From: Flagellimonas meridianipacifica
GTDB taxonomy: Bacteria > Bacteroidota > Bacteroidia > Flavobacteriales > Flavobacteriaceae
Length of the DNA: 64,000 bases
Direction: 5' to 3'
Assembly (NCBI RefSeq): GCF_003001695.1
Contig: NZ_PVYX01000001.1
Coordinates: 620,001 to 684,000, forward strand
Of the stretch, positions 34,130 through 41,838 are shown piece by piece. The translations under genes were made by a program, and so were the position numbers. The notes under the pieces were generated by a model. It saw nothing but the letters and a program-made list of their open reading frames with translations, did no database searches and had not been told where the DNA came from. Position 1 is the first letter of the stretch. Each line of letters begins with the position of its first letter.

Positions 34130-34146
34130 TGAAAATCTGATGCCAA
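34130..34146 (-). promoter_or_regulatory. Weak candidate sigma-54 promoter
   Basis: Minus-strand TTGGCATCAGATTTTCA resembles TTGGCACN5TTGCA; the -24 GG is present but the -12 GC reads TC, so it is imperfect. It lies about 38 nt ahead of the PepSY-like gene and near the sigma-54 activator gene. Confidence 0.25.
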
Positions 34147-34265
34147 TGGGTAATAAATCACTAAACCGGTTTTATATATTTGATTATCAGTATATTATAT
34201 TATTTCTACAGAGTTCTAATATTGTGTAATAGTGTGAACCCCAAAAGATGACTGTGTATTTTTTA

Positions 34266-34295
34266 TACAAAAAGAAGGCTGCAAAAGCAGCCTTC
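34266..34295 (-). terminator. Terminator of the 36-residue membrane protein gene
   Basis: GAAGGCTGC-TTTT-GCAGCCTTC on the minus strand, a perfect 9-bp stem with a 4-nt loop, followed by TTTTTG. It lies 40 nt after the small gene's stop codon. Confidence 0.8.
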
Positions 34296-34334
34296 AAGTG
34301 GACAACGCATGGTTAGTGTTTGCATAGCATCATC

Positions 34335-34445
34335 CTATTTCCCTTTTTTCTGTTGGTTTTCTCTCCTGTGAATGGACAGAAGGACAAAAATGGATATCGC
34401 CAAAACGATTATACTTACTACAAATACCGTTCTAAAAAGTATCAT
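34335..34445 (-). CDS. Small single-span membrane protein, 36 residues
   Basis: Reads MILFRTVFVVSIIVLAISIF then VLLSIHRRENQQKKGK: one membrane span of about 20 residues and a basic C-terminal tail, which favours a C-terminus-inside orientation. ATG at 34445, stop TAG at 34335-34337. A dedicated terminator follows at 34266-34295, and the terminator at 34491-34519 isolates it from the gene before. Too short for usual gene callers. Similar in plan to small stress membrane proteins and to type I toxins; neither is shown. Confidence 0.6.
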   Translation of the reverse strand: MILFRTVFVVSIIVLAISIFVLLSIHRRENQQKKGK

Positions 34446-34490
34446 CTCTCTTTCTCTGTTAGATTAGACACAGCTATCTCGTATAGGTCA

Positions 34491-34519
34491 CAAAAAAAGG
34501 CCGCAACATGTGCGGCCTT
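34491..34519 (-). terminator. Strong terminator between the two small membrane-protein genes
   Basis: Minus-strand AAGGCCGCA-CATGT-TGCGGCCTT, a perfect 9-bp GC-rich stem, followed by TTTTTTT. On its 5' side is a G/T-rich tract (plus strand CAACCAAATCAACCAACC, 34520-34537). Confidence 0.85.
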
Positions 34520-34544
34520 CAACCAAATCAACCAACCAAAAATG

Positions 34545-34564
34545 ACCAGACGCTAGCGTCTGGT
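34545..34564. repeat. 20-bp perfect palindrome after the 33-residue gene
   Basis: ACCAGACGCTAGCGTCTGGT is its own reverse complement. It begins 5 nt after the stop codon of the small gene at 34569 and, on the minus strand, is followed by CATTTTTGG. It may act as a first terminator or an RNA 3' cap. Confidence 0.6.
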
Positions 34565-34568
34565 ATAC

Positions 34569-34670
34569 TTATATCGTTTGTTTTTTTATATTCCTATTTG
34601 TCCAAAAAAGAAAACCTAACAGTACCAAATTCAGCAATACTAAAAAACTTGTAATCCCTATTAACCACAT
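34569..34670 (-). CDS. Small single-span membrane protein, 33 residues
   Basis: Reads MWLIGITSFLVLLNLVLLGF then LFWTNRNIKKQTI: a strongly hydrophobic span followed by a short basic tail. ATG at 34670, stop TAA at 34569-34571. Its 5' region contains a GACCC/GGGTC hairpin (34699-34720). Same strand and plan as the 36-residue gene further down, with terminators between them. Not long enough to be reported by standard gene finders. Confidence 0.6.
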   Translation of the reverse strand: MWLIGITSFLVLLNLVLLGFLFWTNRNIKKQTI

Positions 34671-34720
34671 AATCTGTTTCTTTACTTCATATAGTAAGAC
34701 CCAGATTTTTTGGCCGGGTC

Positions 34721-34739
34721 ACCTCAAAATGAGGTTTTT
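34721..34739 (+). terminator. Plus-directed terminator-like hairpin
   Basis: ACCTCA-AAA-TGAGGT followed by TTTT on the plus strand. No plus-strand gene is evident just upstream, so its role is unclear; it would stop an antisense transcript across the small genes. Confidence 0.4.
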
Positions 34740-34762
34740 AACAGTTTTTTGACATTTTTGGG

Positions 34763-34788
34763 CAAAAAAAATCCCCTGATCAGGGGAT
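34763..34788 (-). terminator. Terminator of the DUF4301 operon
   Basis: Minus-strand ATCCCCTGATCAGGGGAT (perfect 18-nt palindrome) followed by TTTTTTTT, 26 nt beyond the stop of the DUF4301 gene. Confidence 0.85.
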
Positions 34789-34813
34789 AGTGAAATAATG
34801 GCATTAAAACCTT

Positions 34814-36352
34814 TTATGCCTGATGGCTAGGTTTGAGCAGGTCATTTACCGTTTTAACCGGATTGAACGTGACTAATGGAACCTCAACAAACAGGGTGTT
34901 CCAAAAAGCCATCGCCCCATTCCAAAGGCCAGGAAGTTCCAGAGCTTTCAATTCTTTCCCTGCTTGTGTTTTTCCTGTAATGAAACCTTGTTTATGGTCA
35001 ACAAATTCCAGAAGGTCATATTTTTCCCCTTTATGGTTCTTAACTCCACAAATGATATCCACTGGATTGAAGTGTGTGGAATTTTTCAAAAGACTTGCCT
35101 GTTCAGAATCTGACATATCTACTTGAGCAGATTCCACAATTTGAAGGGAAACACCACCATCATGATCCAAAATCCAAAATGGGCCACCTCCAGGTTCACC
35201 TTCATTCTTGACCATGCCACAAACCCTAATGGGTCTATTAATCTTATTCTTAACAGCAGATAATTTACCGTCAAAACTTAAAGTGCCAAAGTCTTCAGGA
35301 AACCTTACGTTAAGTTCGTCTTCCAAAAATGTTTTGATATCCATCAATTTTTCTTCGGAGATATTGTTTTTTTCTAAATCTGCTGCATATTCAAAAGCTT
35401 TGGACTGTACTTTTAAAAGAACACCTGCAAGCATTTTCTTGCTGTTCCCCACTGCCTTCAAATTCTCATCCACTACGACATTATCTATGTTCTTGATAAA
35501 TATAATATCAGCATTTTGTTCATTTAGGTTCTCTATTAAAGCGCCATGACCTCCCGGTCTAAACAAAATGGAGCCATCTTCCTTTTTGAAAGGTTTGTTG
35601 TCCAAATCAACAGCAATAGTATCCGTTGATGGTTTCTGATTGGAATACGATACATGAAAATTCGTATTTGTAGCCTCAGATACCTTAGGCCCAGAACTGG
35701 CATGCTCATCTTTGAACATATCATTATGTTGCACAGAAATGGTAAAATGCAGATTTGCATTCCCATTGGTCTTTGCATAAAAAGCGGCCTCCTTCAAATG
35801 CTCTTCAAAAGGTGTCGCGGATTCTGTCTCATAGTTGTGAAATGGCAACAATCCTTTAGGGTAGAATCCGTAGTTCAATCCCTCTTCCACCAACATCTCT
35901 TTTACAAATAGATGGGATTCTTCATCGGCGTTTTCCGCCTTGCCAGAAATACGACCCATAATTAGGTCGTAAAATGGCAAACTTTCTTTTCCTTCTAGAA
36001 ACTGTTGCACTGCTTTATCTCCAGTTCTCCCAAAATATGCCGACAAGGATTCATTTGATGCATTGTAGGAATCCAAAAAATTGAACATGGCCTTGAACAT
36101 ACGGGATGCGGCTCCCGACGCCGGAACAAACTTTAATAGGTACAGTTTCTCAGAAGCATCCTCAAAGTAAGCAATTAAATCTGATTGCTCTTCATTTGAA
36201 AAGCGCAGAATTCCATCACCCACAACTGCAGCTTTTTTAAGTTTTACAAAGGGAATCCCTTCCTTAAAGGTTTGGATTTGACTTAATACTTTCTCTTGGG
36301 AAATCCCCTTTTCTTCGAGCTGTTTTAAATCATCAGAGCTGAATTCAATCAT
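34814..36352 (-). CDS. DUF4301 protein, nucleotidyltransferase-like motifs
   Basis: A 512-residue soluble protein of the Bacteroidota family DUF4301. Motifs visible: LKFVPASGAASRMFK (about residues 74-88), PKGLLPFHNYETESATPFEEHL, TIAVDLDNKPF, RPGGHGALIENLNEQNADIIFIKNIDNVV. The last closely resembles the PGHGD..(x)n..NvDNL segment of UDP-sugar pyrophosphorylases, and the first two sit where those enzymes have the GGxGTR loop and the conserved Lys-Pro region. A sugar- or vitamin-nucleotidyltransferase role is inferred. It overlaps the kinase gene by 4 nt (ATGA), closing a four-gene operon. Confidence 0.88.
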   Translation of the reverse strand: MIEFSSDDLKQLEEKGISQEKVLSQIQTFKEGIPFVKLKKAAVVGDGILRFSNEEQSDLIAYFEDASEKLYLLKFVPASGAASRMFKAMFNFLDSYNASNESLSAYFGRTGDKAVQQFLEGKESLPFYDLIMGRISGKAENADEESHLFVKEMLVEEGLNYGFYPKGLLPFHNYETESATPFEEHLKEAAFYAKTNGNANLHFTISVQHNDMFKDEHASSGPKVSEATNTNFHVSYSNQKPSTDTIAVDLDNKPFKKEDGSILFRPGGHGALIENLNEQNADIIFIKNIDNVVVDENLKAVGNSKKMLAGVLLKVQSKAFEYAADLEKNNISEEKLMDIKTFLEDELNVRFPEDFGTLSFDGKLSAVKNKINRPIRVCGMVKNEGEPGGGPFWILDHDGGVSLQIVESAQVDMSDSEQASLLKNSTHFNPVDIICGVKNHKGEKYDLLEFVDHKQGFITGKTQAGKELKALELPGLWNGAMAFWNTLFVEVPLVTFNPVKTVNDLLKPSHQA

Positions 36353-36912
36353 GGGTAAAGTAGTTTGTCTATGTGTTGTTTTGCCGACTGGAATCGTTGT
36401 TCTTTATCTCCCTTTAAAGTAACGAAATTCCTATCGTATTTCTTTAAAGTTTCATGGAAATACGAAAACATTCTTTCCCGTTCATCGGGCTTGTCTCTCA
36501 AATCATCTTTTACCCATGGCACATCAATATAAGTTAATAAGTATAAGTCGTAAGAATTGAGTAGGGCGTATTTCTCCAAAAGTGGGTCAGAATACCCTAG
36601 ATAATAAGCCTCTGAATACACTTTGGTCTCTAGCAAATCGGTATCGCAGATAAGAATTTTATTGGCCTTTTTTGCCAAGGTATTTTCCAAATCCATTTGA
36701 CCATAGGCTATTGGCAACAAATCATCAGGTTCACACGTTTTCTGTTCCCTATCCCATTTTTCCTGTAAATACTCTCTTGCATACTCAGGAACCCAAAGGG
36801 TTTGGTAGTGGTCTGCCAATTGTTTGGAAAGTGTGGTCTTTCCTGTAGACTCTGGCCCAAATAAAACTACTTTAACAAGGTCTGAGGGCTCTTGCCCAAG
36901 CTTTTCTTCCAT
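36349..36912 (-). CDS. NadR-like P-loop kinase (ribosylnicotinamide kinase type)
   Basis: A 187-residue ATP-binding protein with Walker A GPESTGKTTLSKQLADHY (about residues 19-26 for the P-loop), then WVPEYAREYL and ICDTDLLETKVYSEAYYLG, the pattern of the kinase domain of NadR, which phosphorylates nicotinamide riboside to NMN. The NMN adenylyltransferase part of bifunctional NadR is absent. It overlaps pnuC by 46 nt and DUF4301 by 4 nt. Its substrate would be the vitamin brought in by the PnuC-family transporter; NR is the default, thiamine is an alternative because of the neighbouring DUF77 protein. Confidence 0.88.
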   Translation of the reverse strand: MEEKLGQEPSDLVKVVLFGPESTGKTTLSKQLADHYQTLWVPEYAREYLQEKWDREQKTCEPDDLLPIAYGQMDLENTLAKKANKILICDTDLLETKVYSEAYYLGYSDPLLEKYALLNSYDLYLLTYIDVPWVKDDLRDKPDERERMFSYFHETLKKYDRNFVTLKGDKEQRFQSAKQHIDKLLYP

Positions 36913-37505
36913 GCGCGATAGCCATAAATGGCAATAATGGTGAACAAAAAGTACTGAAAAGAGGAAAATACCAACCCCTTGTATAAATATAGGGGAACAG
37001 AAATGATATCACCAATAATCCAGAAGGTCCAATTTTCCAATTTTTTTTTGGCCATCAACCACATGCCCACAAAGAAAATGGCCGTGGTCAAGGTATCCAC
37101 ATAAGCAGTCCATGAATCAAACTTTTTGAAGATGATATAAACCCCAAAAACAAATACTATTGTGGAGAGAAACAACAGGATTGCCCATTTTTTTTCCAAA
37201 GCGTTCATTTGGGTGATTGGAATAAAATGCGTCTCATCAATTTTTCTGGTCCAAACCCACCAACCATAGATGCTCATAGTAAAATAGTACGCATTGATGA
37301 GCATATCGCCTAGCAGTCCATATACTAATAAGATATATACGAAAATGGCGGTGCTGATAATTCCAGTGGGGTAAACCAGTATATTTTCCCTTTTGGAAAA
37401 CCAAACACTTAAGAACCCAAAAACAACTCCTATTATCTCAAGTATTACTAAATATGTAGGAACACCTTGGTACTGGGCAAACAACCAATCAAAAATGGGG
37501 CTCAT
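36867..37505 (-). CDS. PnuC/PnuT family vitamin transporter
   Basis: A 212-residue inner-membrane protein with seven or so spans and the family motif YFTMSIYGWWVWTRK. PnuC proteins move nicotinamide riboside by facilitated diffusion with trapping by a kinase; the related PnuT moves thiamine. Here the gene overlaps a thiamine-binding DUF77 gene (17 nt) and a NadR-like kinase gene (46 nt), so both specificities are possible. No riboswitch was found in front of this operon. Confidence 0.9.
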   Translation of the reverse strand: MSPIFDWLFAQYQGVPTYLVILEIIGVVFGFLSVWFSKRENILVYPTGIISTAIFVYILLVYGLLGDMLINAYYFTMSIYGWWVWTRKIDETHFIPITQMNALEKKWAILLFLSTIVFVFGVYIIFKKFDSWTAYVDTLTTAIFFVGMWLMAKKKLENWTFWIIGDIISVPLYLYKGLVFSSFQYFLFTIIAIYGYRAWKKSLGKSPQTLLK

Positions 37506-37749
37506 AGGTACTTCTATCCGATTTAACCACTTTCATTTGAAGAACCACATGGTCCAAATTGTCAAAAGCTTCCTTGATTTCGGTCTTAAGTAAATTCATT
37601 ACCTCATCATAATCGCCGTACACTTGCGTACTCAAGGGGTTTTCCAAAACCGTAAGCCCAGAAGCTCTTAGTTTTTTAATGAAGTTGATGATTGGTGGTT
37701 CAAAATCATCCTTAAGGGGAGTGAGTGTCAACTCAACGGATATTCTCAT
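37489..37749 (-). CDS. Thiamine-binding DUF77 (MTH1187/YkoF-type) protein
   Basis: An 86-residue protein beginning RISVELTLTPLKDDFEPPIINFIKKLRASGLTVLENPLSTQVYGDYDEVM, the beta-alpha-beta pattern of the DUF77/Thiamine_BP family, members of which (YkoF, MTH1187-type) bind thiamine or HMP. It is the first gene of the operon with pnuC-like, nadR-like kinase and DUF4301 genes. It is short and cytoplasmic, perhaps sensing or buffering the vitamin. Confidence 0.85.
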   Translation of the reverse strand: MRISVELTLTPLKDDFEPPIINFIKKLRASGLTVLENPLSTQVYGDYDEVMNLLKTEIKEAFDNLDHVVLQMKVVKSDRSTYEPHF

Positions 37750-37799
37750 GGGTCATGCCAAATTTAAAACCACAAAGCTACAAAAGCCAATGGTAGAAA

Positions 37800-38435
37800 T
37801 TAATCTTCCTTTTGCGCATAGACGCAGGTGAAGCCTTCAAATTCTAAAAAATCTACTCCAAACTCGGATTTTTGCCCCTGATATCTAACCTTGGCCTTAG
37901 TTTTCAAATCATCAAAACGAAAATCCGAAACATCTATGTGTTTCAAAAAGCTCAATCCCGGCTCGCCGTATATCTTATACAGTGATTCTTTTGCCCCCCA
38001 GACAATGGTAAGCTTTCTAATAATGGCTTCAGTATTGGCCAAGGTTCTATATTCGTGGATAGGTGTAAACTTATATGCGATTCTCAATATTTTTTCACGC
38101 TGTTTCTCAATATCGATACCTACCTCTTCTTTCTTGCCAATAATTATACCCGTGAAGTTATGTGAATGGGTAATGGATATATGATTTCCATCCTTTAAAT
38201 AGGGCTTACCAAAGTCGGAATAGTATACATCCTTATCCTCATAGCCCGCTTCAAAGAATAAATGTCGAATACTTAGAAAAGCCCTTCTATGCATCTCTGA
38301 TTTCATGGACTCCAGGCGATTTTGACAATGTGTTGTCAATTCAACACCTTTCGCCAAATCATGTTCAGATTCGGTTACTTTCCACAGGTAAGCCGTGGTA
38401 TTTGGAGAAACTGTTATGCTTTTGTAAATGGGCAC
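37800..38435 (-). CDS. 4'-phosphopantetheinyl transferase superfamily protein
   Basis: A 211-residue protein with the Sfp/AcpS-type motifs: HISITHSHNFTGIIIGKKEEVGIDIEKQR (metal-binding GIDIE) and WGAKESLYKIYGEPGLSF (the W-x-x-KE-A/S-x-x-K motif). It transfers 4'-phosphopantetheine from CoA to a carrier-protein serine. Single gene, divergent from ahcY; the target carrier (fatty acid ACP or another) is not shown. Confidence 0.93.
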   Translation of the reverse strand: MPIYKSITVSPNTTAYLWKVTESEHDLAKGVELTTHCQNRLESMKSEMHRRAFLSIRHLFFEAGYEDKDVYYSDFGKPYLKDGNHISITHSHNFTGIIIGKKEEVGIDIEKQREKILRIAYKFTPIHEYRTLANTEAIIRKLTIVWGAKESLYKIYGEPGLSFLKHIDVSDFRFDDLKTKAKVRYQGQKSEFGVDFLEFEGFTCVYAQKED

Positions 38436-38456
38436 TGTTAAGAGATTAGTAATTTG

Positions 38457-38464
38457 TATCTTTG
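38457..38464 (+). promoter_or_regulatory. ahcY promoter -7 box
   Basis: TATCTTTG, a perfect TAnnTTTG box, 44 nt upstream of the ahcY ATG. The -33 element is not obvious. Confidence 0.55.
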
Positions 38465-38507
38465 CAGCCTTAAATAGCTAAGCTACAAAAGTTAAAGTAC
38501 AAAAAGT

Positions 38508-39824
38508 ATGAGCACAAAGACAATTCCCTATGTTCCCTACAAGGTAAAAGATATTTCATTAGCCGATTGGGGTAGAAAAGAAATTGAATTGGCTGAAGCG
38601 GAGATGCCTGGATTAATGGCACTACGCGAAGAGTATAAAGTTGAACAACCTCTAAAAGGAGCACGCATTGCTGGATGCCTACATATGACCATCCAGACCG
38701 CAGTTTTGATTGAAACCTTGGTTGCCTTAGGGGCTGAAGTAACATGGAGTTCATGTAATATTTTTTCCACGCAGGACCATGCTGCTGCTGCAATAGCTGC
38801 CGCGGGAATACCAGTATATGCCTGGAAAGGAATGACAGAGGAAGAATTTGATTGGTGTATCGAACAAACCTTGTTCTTTGGCGAGGAAAGAGAGCCTCTT
38901 AACATGATTCTTGATGATGGTGGAGATTTGACCAATATGGTTTTGGACCAATATCCAGAATTGGCAGGTGCCATTAAAGGGCTTTCCGAAGAAACTACTA
39001 CAGGTGTTCATAGATTGTATGAGCGTGTAAAGAAAGGTACACTCCCTATGCCCGCCATCAATGTGAACGATTCGGTAACCAAATCTAAATTCGATAATAA
39101 ATACGGTTGTAAGGAAAGTGCTGTGGATGCCATTCGAAGAGCTACAGATACAATGCTTGCCGGAAAAAGAGTGGTAGTTGCCGGTTATGGCGATGTTGGA
39201 AAAGGGACTGCTGCTTCGTTCAGAGGCGCCGGAGCCATAGTGACCGTAACTGAAATTGACCCTATCTGTGCACTTCAGGCCTGTATGGATGGTTACGAGG
39301 TAAAGCGATTGGAAACTGTGGTTGGCAACGCTGATATTGTTATTACCACCACAGGAAACAAAGACATTATTAGAGCTGAGCATTTCAAGGCCTTAAAGGA
39401 TAAAGCCATTGTGTGTAACATTGGACACTTTGACAATGAAATCGACATGGCCTGGCTAAACGGCGAATACGGTGACACTAAGGATGAGATTAAGCCTCAA
39501 GTGGATAAGTATACTGTTGATGGCAAAGATATTATCATTTTGGCCGAGGGACGATTGGTTAACCTAGGATGTGCTACCGGACACCCAAGTTTTGTAATGA
39601 GTAACTCTTTCACAAACCAAACCCTGGCTCAAATTGAGCTTTGGAACAATAGTGATACGTATCAGAACGAAGTATACATGCTTCCAAAACACTTGGATGA
39701 AAAAGTTGCCAAATTGCATTTATCCAGATTGGGTGCTGAACTTACAGAACTTAAACAAGACCAAGCCGAGTATATCGGAGTTACGGTTGAAGGACCTTTC
39801 AAGCCGGAATATTATAGATATTAG
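38508..39824 (+). CDS. ahcY: Adenosylhomocysteinase
   Basis: Hydrolyses S-adenosylhomocysteine to adenosine and homocysteine, removing the inhibitor of methyltransferases. The 438-residue NAD-dependent enzyme contains [45 protein letters not shown] and the NAD-binding loop [17 protein letters not shown], ending PFKPEYYRY as the family does. No S-adenosylhomocysteine riboswitch is seen before it. A strong terminator follows. Confidence 0.98.
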   Translation: MSTKTIPYVPYKVKDISLADWGRKEIELAEAEMPGLMALREEYKVEQPLKGARIAGCLHMTIQTAVLIETLVALGAEVTWSSCNIFSTQDHAAAAIAAAGIPVYAWKGMTEEEFDWCIEQTLFFGEEREPLNMILDDGGDLTNMVLDQYPELAGAIKGLSEETTTGVHRLYERVKKGTLPMPAINVNDSVTKSKFDNKYGCKESAVDAIRRATDTMLAGKRVVVAGYGDVGKGTAASFRGAGAIVTVTEIDPICALQACMDGYEVKRLETVVGNADIVITTTGNKDIIRAEHFKALKDKAIVCNIGHFDNEIDMAWLNGEYGDTKDEIKPQVDKYTVDGKDIIILAEGRLVNLGCATGHPSFVMSNSFTNQTLAQIELWNNSDTYQNEVYMLPKHLDEKVAKLHLSRLGAELTELKQDQAEYIGVTVEGPFKPEYYRY

Positions 39825-39850
39825 GCATGCGCTCTAAAATTTTAATAGAT

Positions 39851-39880
39851 AAACCCTTGCCTATGGCAAGGGTTTATTAT
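39851..39880 (+). terminator. ahcY intrinsic terminator
   Basis: AAACCCTTGCC-TAT-GGCAAGGGTTT, a perfect 11-bp stem followed by ATTATTTTA, 27 nt beyond the ahcY stop. Confidence 0.85.
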
Positions 39881-39907
39881 TTTAGATTATAATATGACAT
39901 CCGCCAA

Positions 39908-41011
39908 ATGAATATCGTTTTAACGGGAGCTACAGGTACCTTAGGGTCTCAAATACTCTTTTCGCTACTGGAAAGCAGATTTGATACTCTGGAAAGAATC
40001 TATGTGATTGTTCGCAGAAAGAAGCATATTTCCGCTGAGGATAGGATAACAGCTATTCTGGACAGCAGTTCTGCTCCTGTATTTATCCAAAAAAACAAGG
40101 ATGCTGTTCAAAATAAAATCGAGGTAATAGATGCTCAACACCTATTGAATCCAGCTTTCTTTCTTGAAAAAAAACCCGTTCACTATTTTATTCATTCTGC
40201 TGGATTCGTGAATCTCTCAATAAATCCGGACAGTAAAAACGAGATTTTTAAAGAGAATCTGGTCCTTACCCAAGATGTTTTTAAGGCATACACGGATTAC
40301 CTTTCCAAATTCATCTACATAAGTACAGCTTTTTCCATTGGAAAATTGGAAGGGCTTTTAAATAACAATTATGTAGATATGGAGCAGAGCGAATACCGAA
40401 ACTATTATGAAGCTTCCAAACATGCAGCAGAGAAGTATTTGGTAAAGGCTGGTGCTGAAGCTAATATCCCTATCCAAATACTGCGCCCAAGTGTGCTTGG
40501 CGGAAATATTATGGACAGTCCGAACTTTTTCATCTCCAAGTACATGGTGTTTTATCTATTTGCCAAATTCTTTTATAAGAGTCCTTCTTCTGAACCCGTT
40601 CGAATTCAGGCAAACCATGATAGTAAACTGAATATTATTCCAACGGACTATGCGGCCAAGGTAATAACCAAAGTATTTGATACAGACGTAAAACAATTGA
40701 ACATTGTAAATTCAAAGGGGACAAACATATTCAATGGAATTGCCAAAATATTGGAAACGGTAAACTTCAAGAACTTTAGGCTAACGCAAGAATTGATGGA
40801 TACCGCTTCGGACTTTGAAAGCGCTTTGGAACAATTCTATTATGAGACTATTGGTGTCCATCTAACGCCATATTTGACTTCAAAACCATATGAATGGGAC
40901 ACTACGTTGTTGGAAAGTATTTTACCCATCCCCAAGTACAATTTGGAAGACTATCTAGTGGCCACTGTCGAATTTGCCAAAAACAATGGTTTTAGAAACC
41001 AGAGATGGTAA
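39908..41011 (+). CDS. SDR family oxidoreductase, thioester-reductase-like
   Basis: A 367-residue NAD(P)-binding protein starting MNIVLTGATGTLGSQIL (TGxxGxxG at residues 6-13). It has IHSAGFVNLS, a YISTAF segment, the catalytic YxxxK as YYEASKHAAEKYL and LRPSVLGGN, typical of extended SDRs of the thioester reductase/male-sterility type that act on carrier- or CoA-bound acyl groups. Stands alone after ahcY. Substrate unknown; a link to the nearby phosphopantetheinyl transferase is conceivable but not shown. Confidence 0.82.
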   Translation: MNIVLTGATGTLGSQILFSLLESRFDTLERIYVIVRRKKHISAEDRITAILDSSSAPVFIQKNKDAVQNKIEVIDAQHLLNPAFFLEKKPVHYFIHSAGFVNLSINPDSKNEIFKENLVLTQDVFKAYTDYLSKFIYISTAFSIGKLEGLLNNNYVDMEQSEYRNYYEASKHAAEKYLVKAGAEANIPIQILRPSVLGGNIMDSPNFFISKYMVFYLFAKFFYKSPSSEPVRIQANHDSKLNIIPTDYAAKVITKVFDTDVKQLNIVNSKGTNIFNGIAKILETVNFKNFRLTQELMDTASDFESALEQFYYETIGVHLTPYLTSKPYEWDTTLLESILPIPKYNLEDYLVATVEFAKNNGFRNQRW

Positions 41012-41079
41012 ATTCCCTATTTGTATTTATAAAGCTTACTGATTCATCGAAGACCTACTGAAATGCAATTAGGAAAAGG

Positions 41080-41838
41080 TTACATGTCCAACCAGCGCTT
41101 AAAGTTGGTGGTCCGCTCCCTAGAAACAACGACCTGCTCTTCTTCCTTGGGAAGGATTTTTAATAATAAACGGCTGTTAAAATAGCTATGTATTTCCGTT
41201 ACAGCTTTAACTGATACCATGAATTTTCTATTGACACGAAAAAAATGGATGGGATTCAGGATATTCTCCAATTGATCGATGGTATATTCAATAGGGTATG
41301 ATTTTCCAGTATGTGTGTACAAATAAATCAATCCTTCATGCGATTTAAAGTAGGCAATGTCCTCAACATTGAACGATTTGAACATGTTACCAACCTTAAC
41401 CATAAAACGATGTTTGTATTCTTTATGGAAAAGTTGTTTTAAATGCTCAAGATTTTCCGAAGTGCCATTCCCATTTTTGGTTATGTTTTTTTTGAATTTT
41501 TCCAACGCCTTCTTCAAATCTTCTTTAACGATGGGTTTCAATAAATAGTCCAATCCATTGTATTTGAATCCACGTATGGCAAATTCATTATAGGCCGTAG
41601 TGAAAATGACTGGAGGATGTTCGTGCAATCCATCCAAAATATCAAAGCCGTACCCATCGTTCAGCTGGATATCCAGAAAAATCAAATCCGGGATACGGTT
41701 CTTATCGAACCAGTTTGCTCCACTTTCCACCGAATTTATCTCTGCAACTATGGAAATCTCAGGAGCCAACTCCCTGACCATCTGCCCAAGTCGTTTTGCC
41801 GCAAATTCCTCATCCTCTACGATTACGGCCTTCATCAC
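41080..41838 (-). CDS. LytTR family response regulator
   Basis: A 252-residue regulator: receiver domain with Asp56 in DLIFLDIQLNDGYG and a C-terminal LytTR DNA-binding domain (FMVKVGNMFKSFNVEDIAYFKSHEGLIYLYT; FFRVNRKFMVSVKAVTEIH). It overlaps the LytS-type kinase gene by 4 nt, so the two form a two-component system. Direct targets are unknown; the adjacent divergent TonB receptor gene is a candidate. Confidence 0.94.
   Translation of the reverse strand: MMKAVIVEDEEFAAKRLGQMVRELAPEISIVAEINSVESGANWFDKNRIPDLIFLDIQLNDGYGFDILDGLHEHPPVIFTTAYNEFAIRGFKYNGLDYLLKPIVKEDLKKALEKFKKNITKNGNGTSENLEHLKQLFHKEYKHRFMVKVGNMFKSFNVEDIAYFKSHEGLIYLYTHTGKSYPIEYTIDQLENILNPIHFFRVNRKFMVSVKAVTEIHSYFNSRLLLKILPKEEEQVVVSRERTTNFKRWLDM

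Noticed and set aside
34320-34556. 78-residue plus-strand frame with TTG start and signal-like beginning
   Set aside because: It runs antisense over the 36-residue gene and two terminators, with a weak start; treated as a shadow.
34545-34564. 20-bp palindrome as a protein operator
   Set aside because: It sits 5 nt after a stop codon and is followed by T-rich DNA, which fits an RNA 3'-end better than an operator.
37490-37800. A TPP riboswitch upstream of the DUF77/pnuC operon
   Set aside because: No CTGAGA/ACCC/GAACCTG core is present in the region upstream of 37749 on the minus strand.
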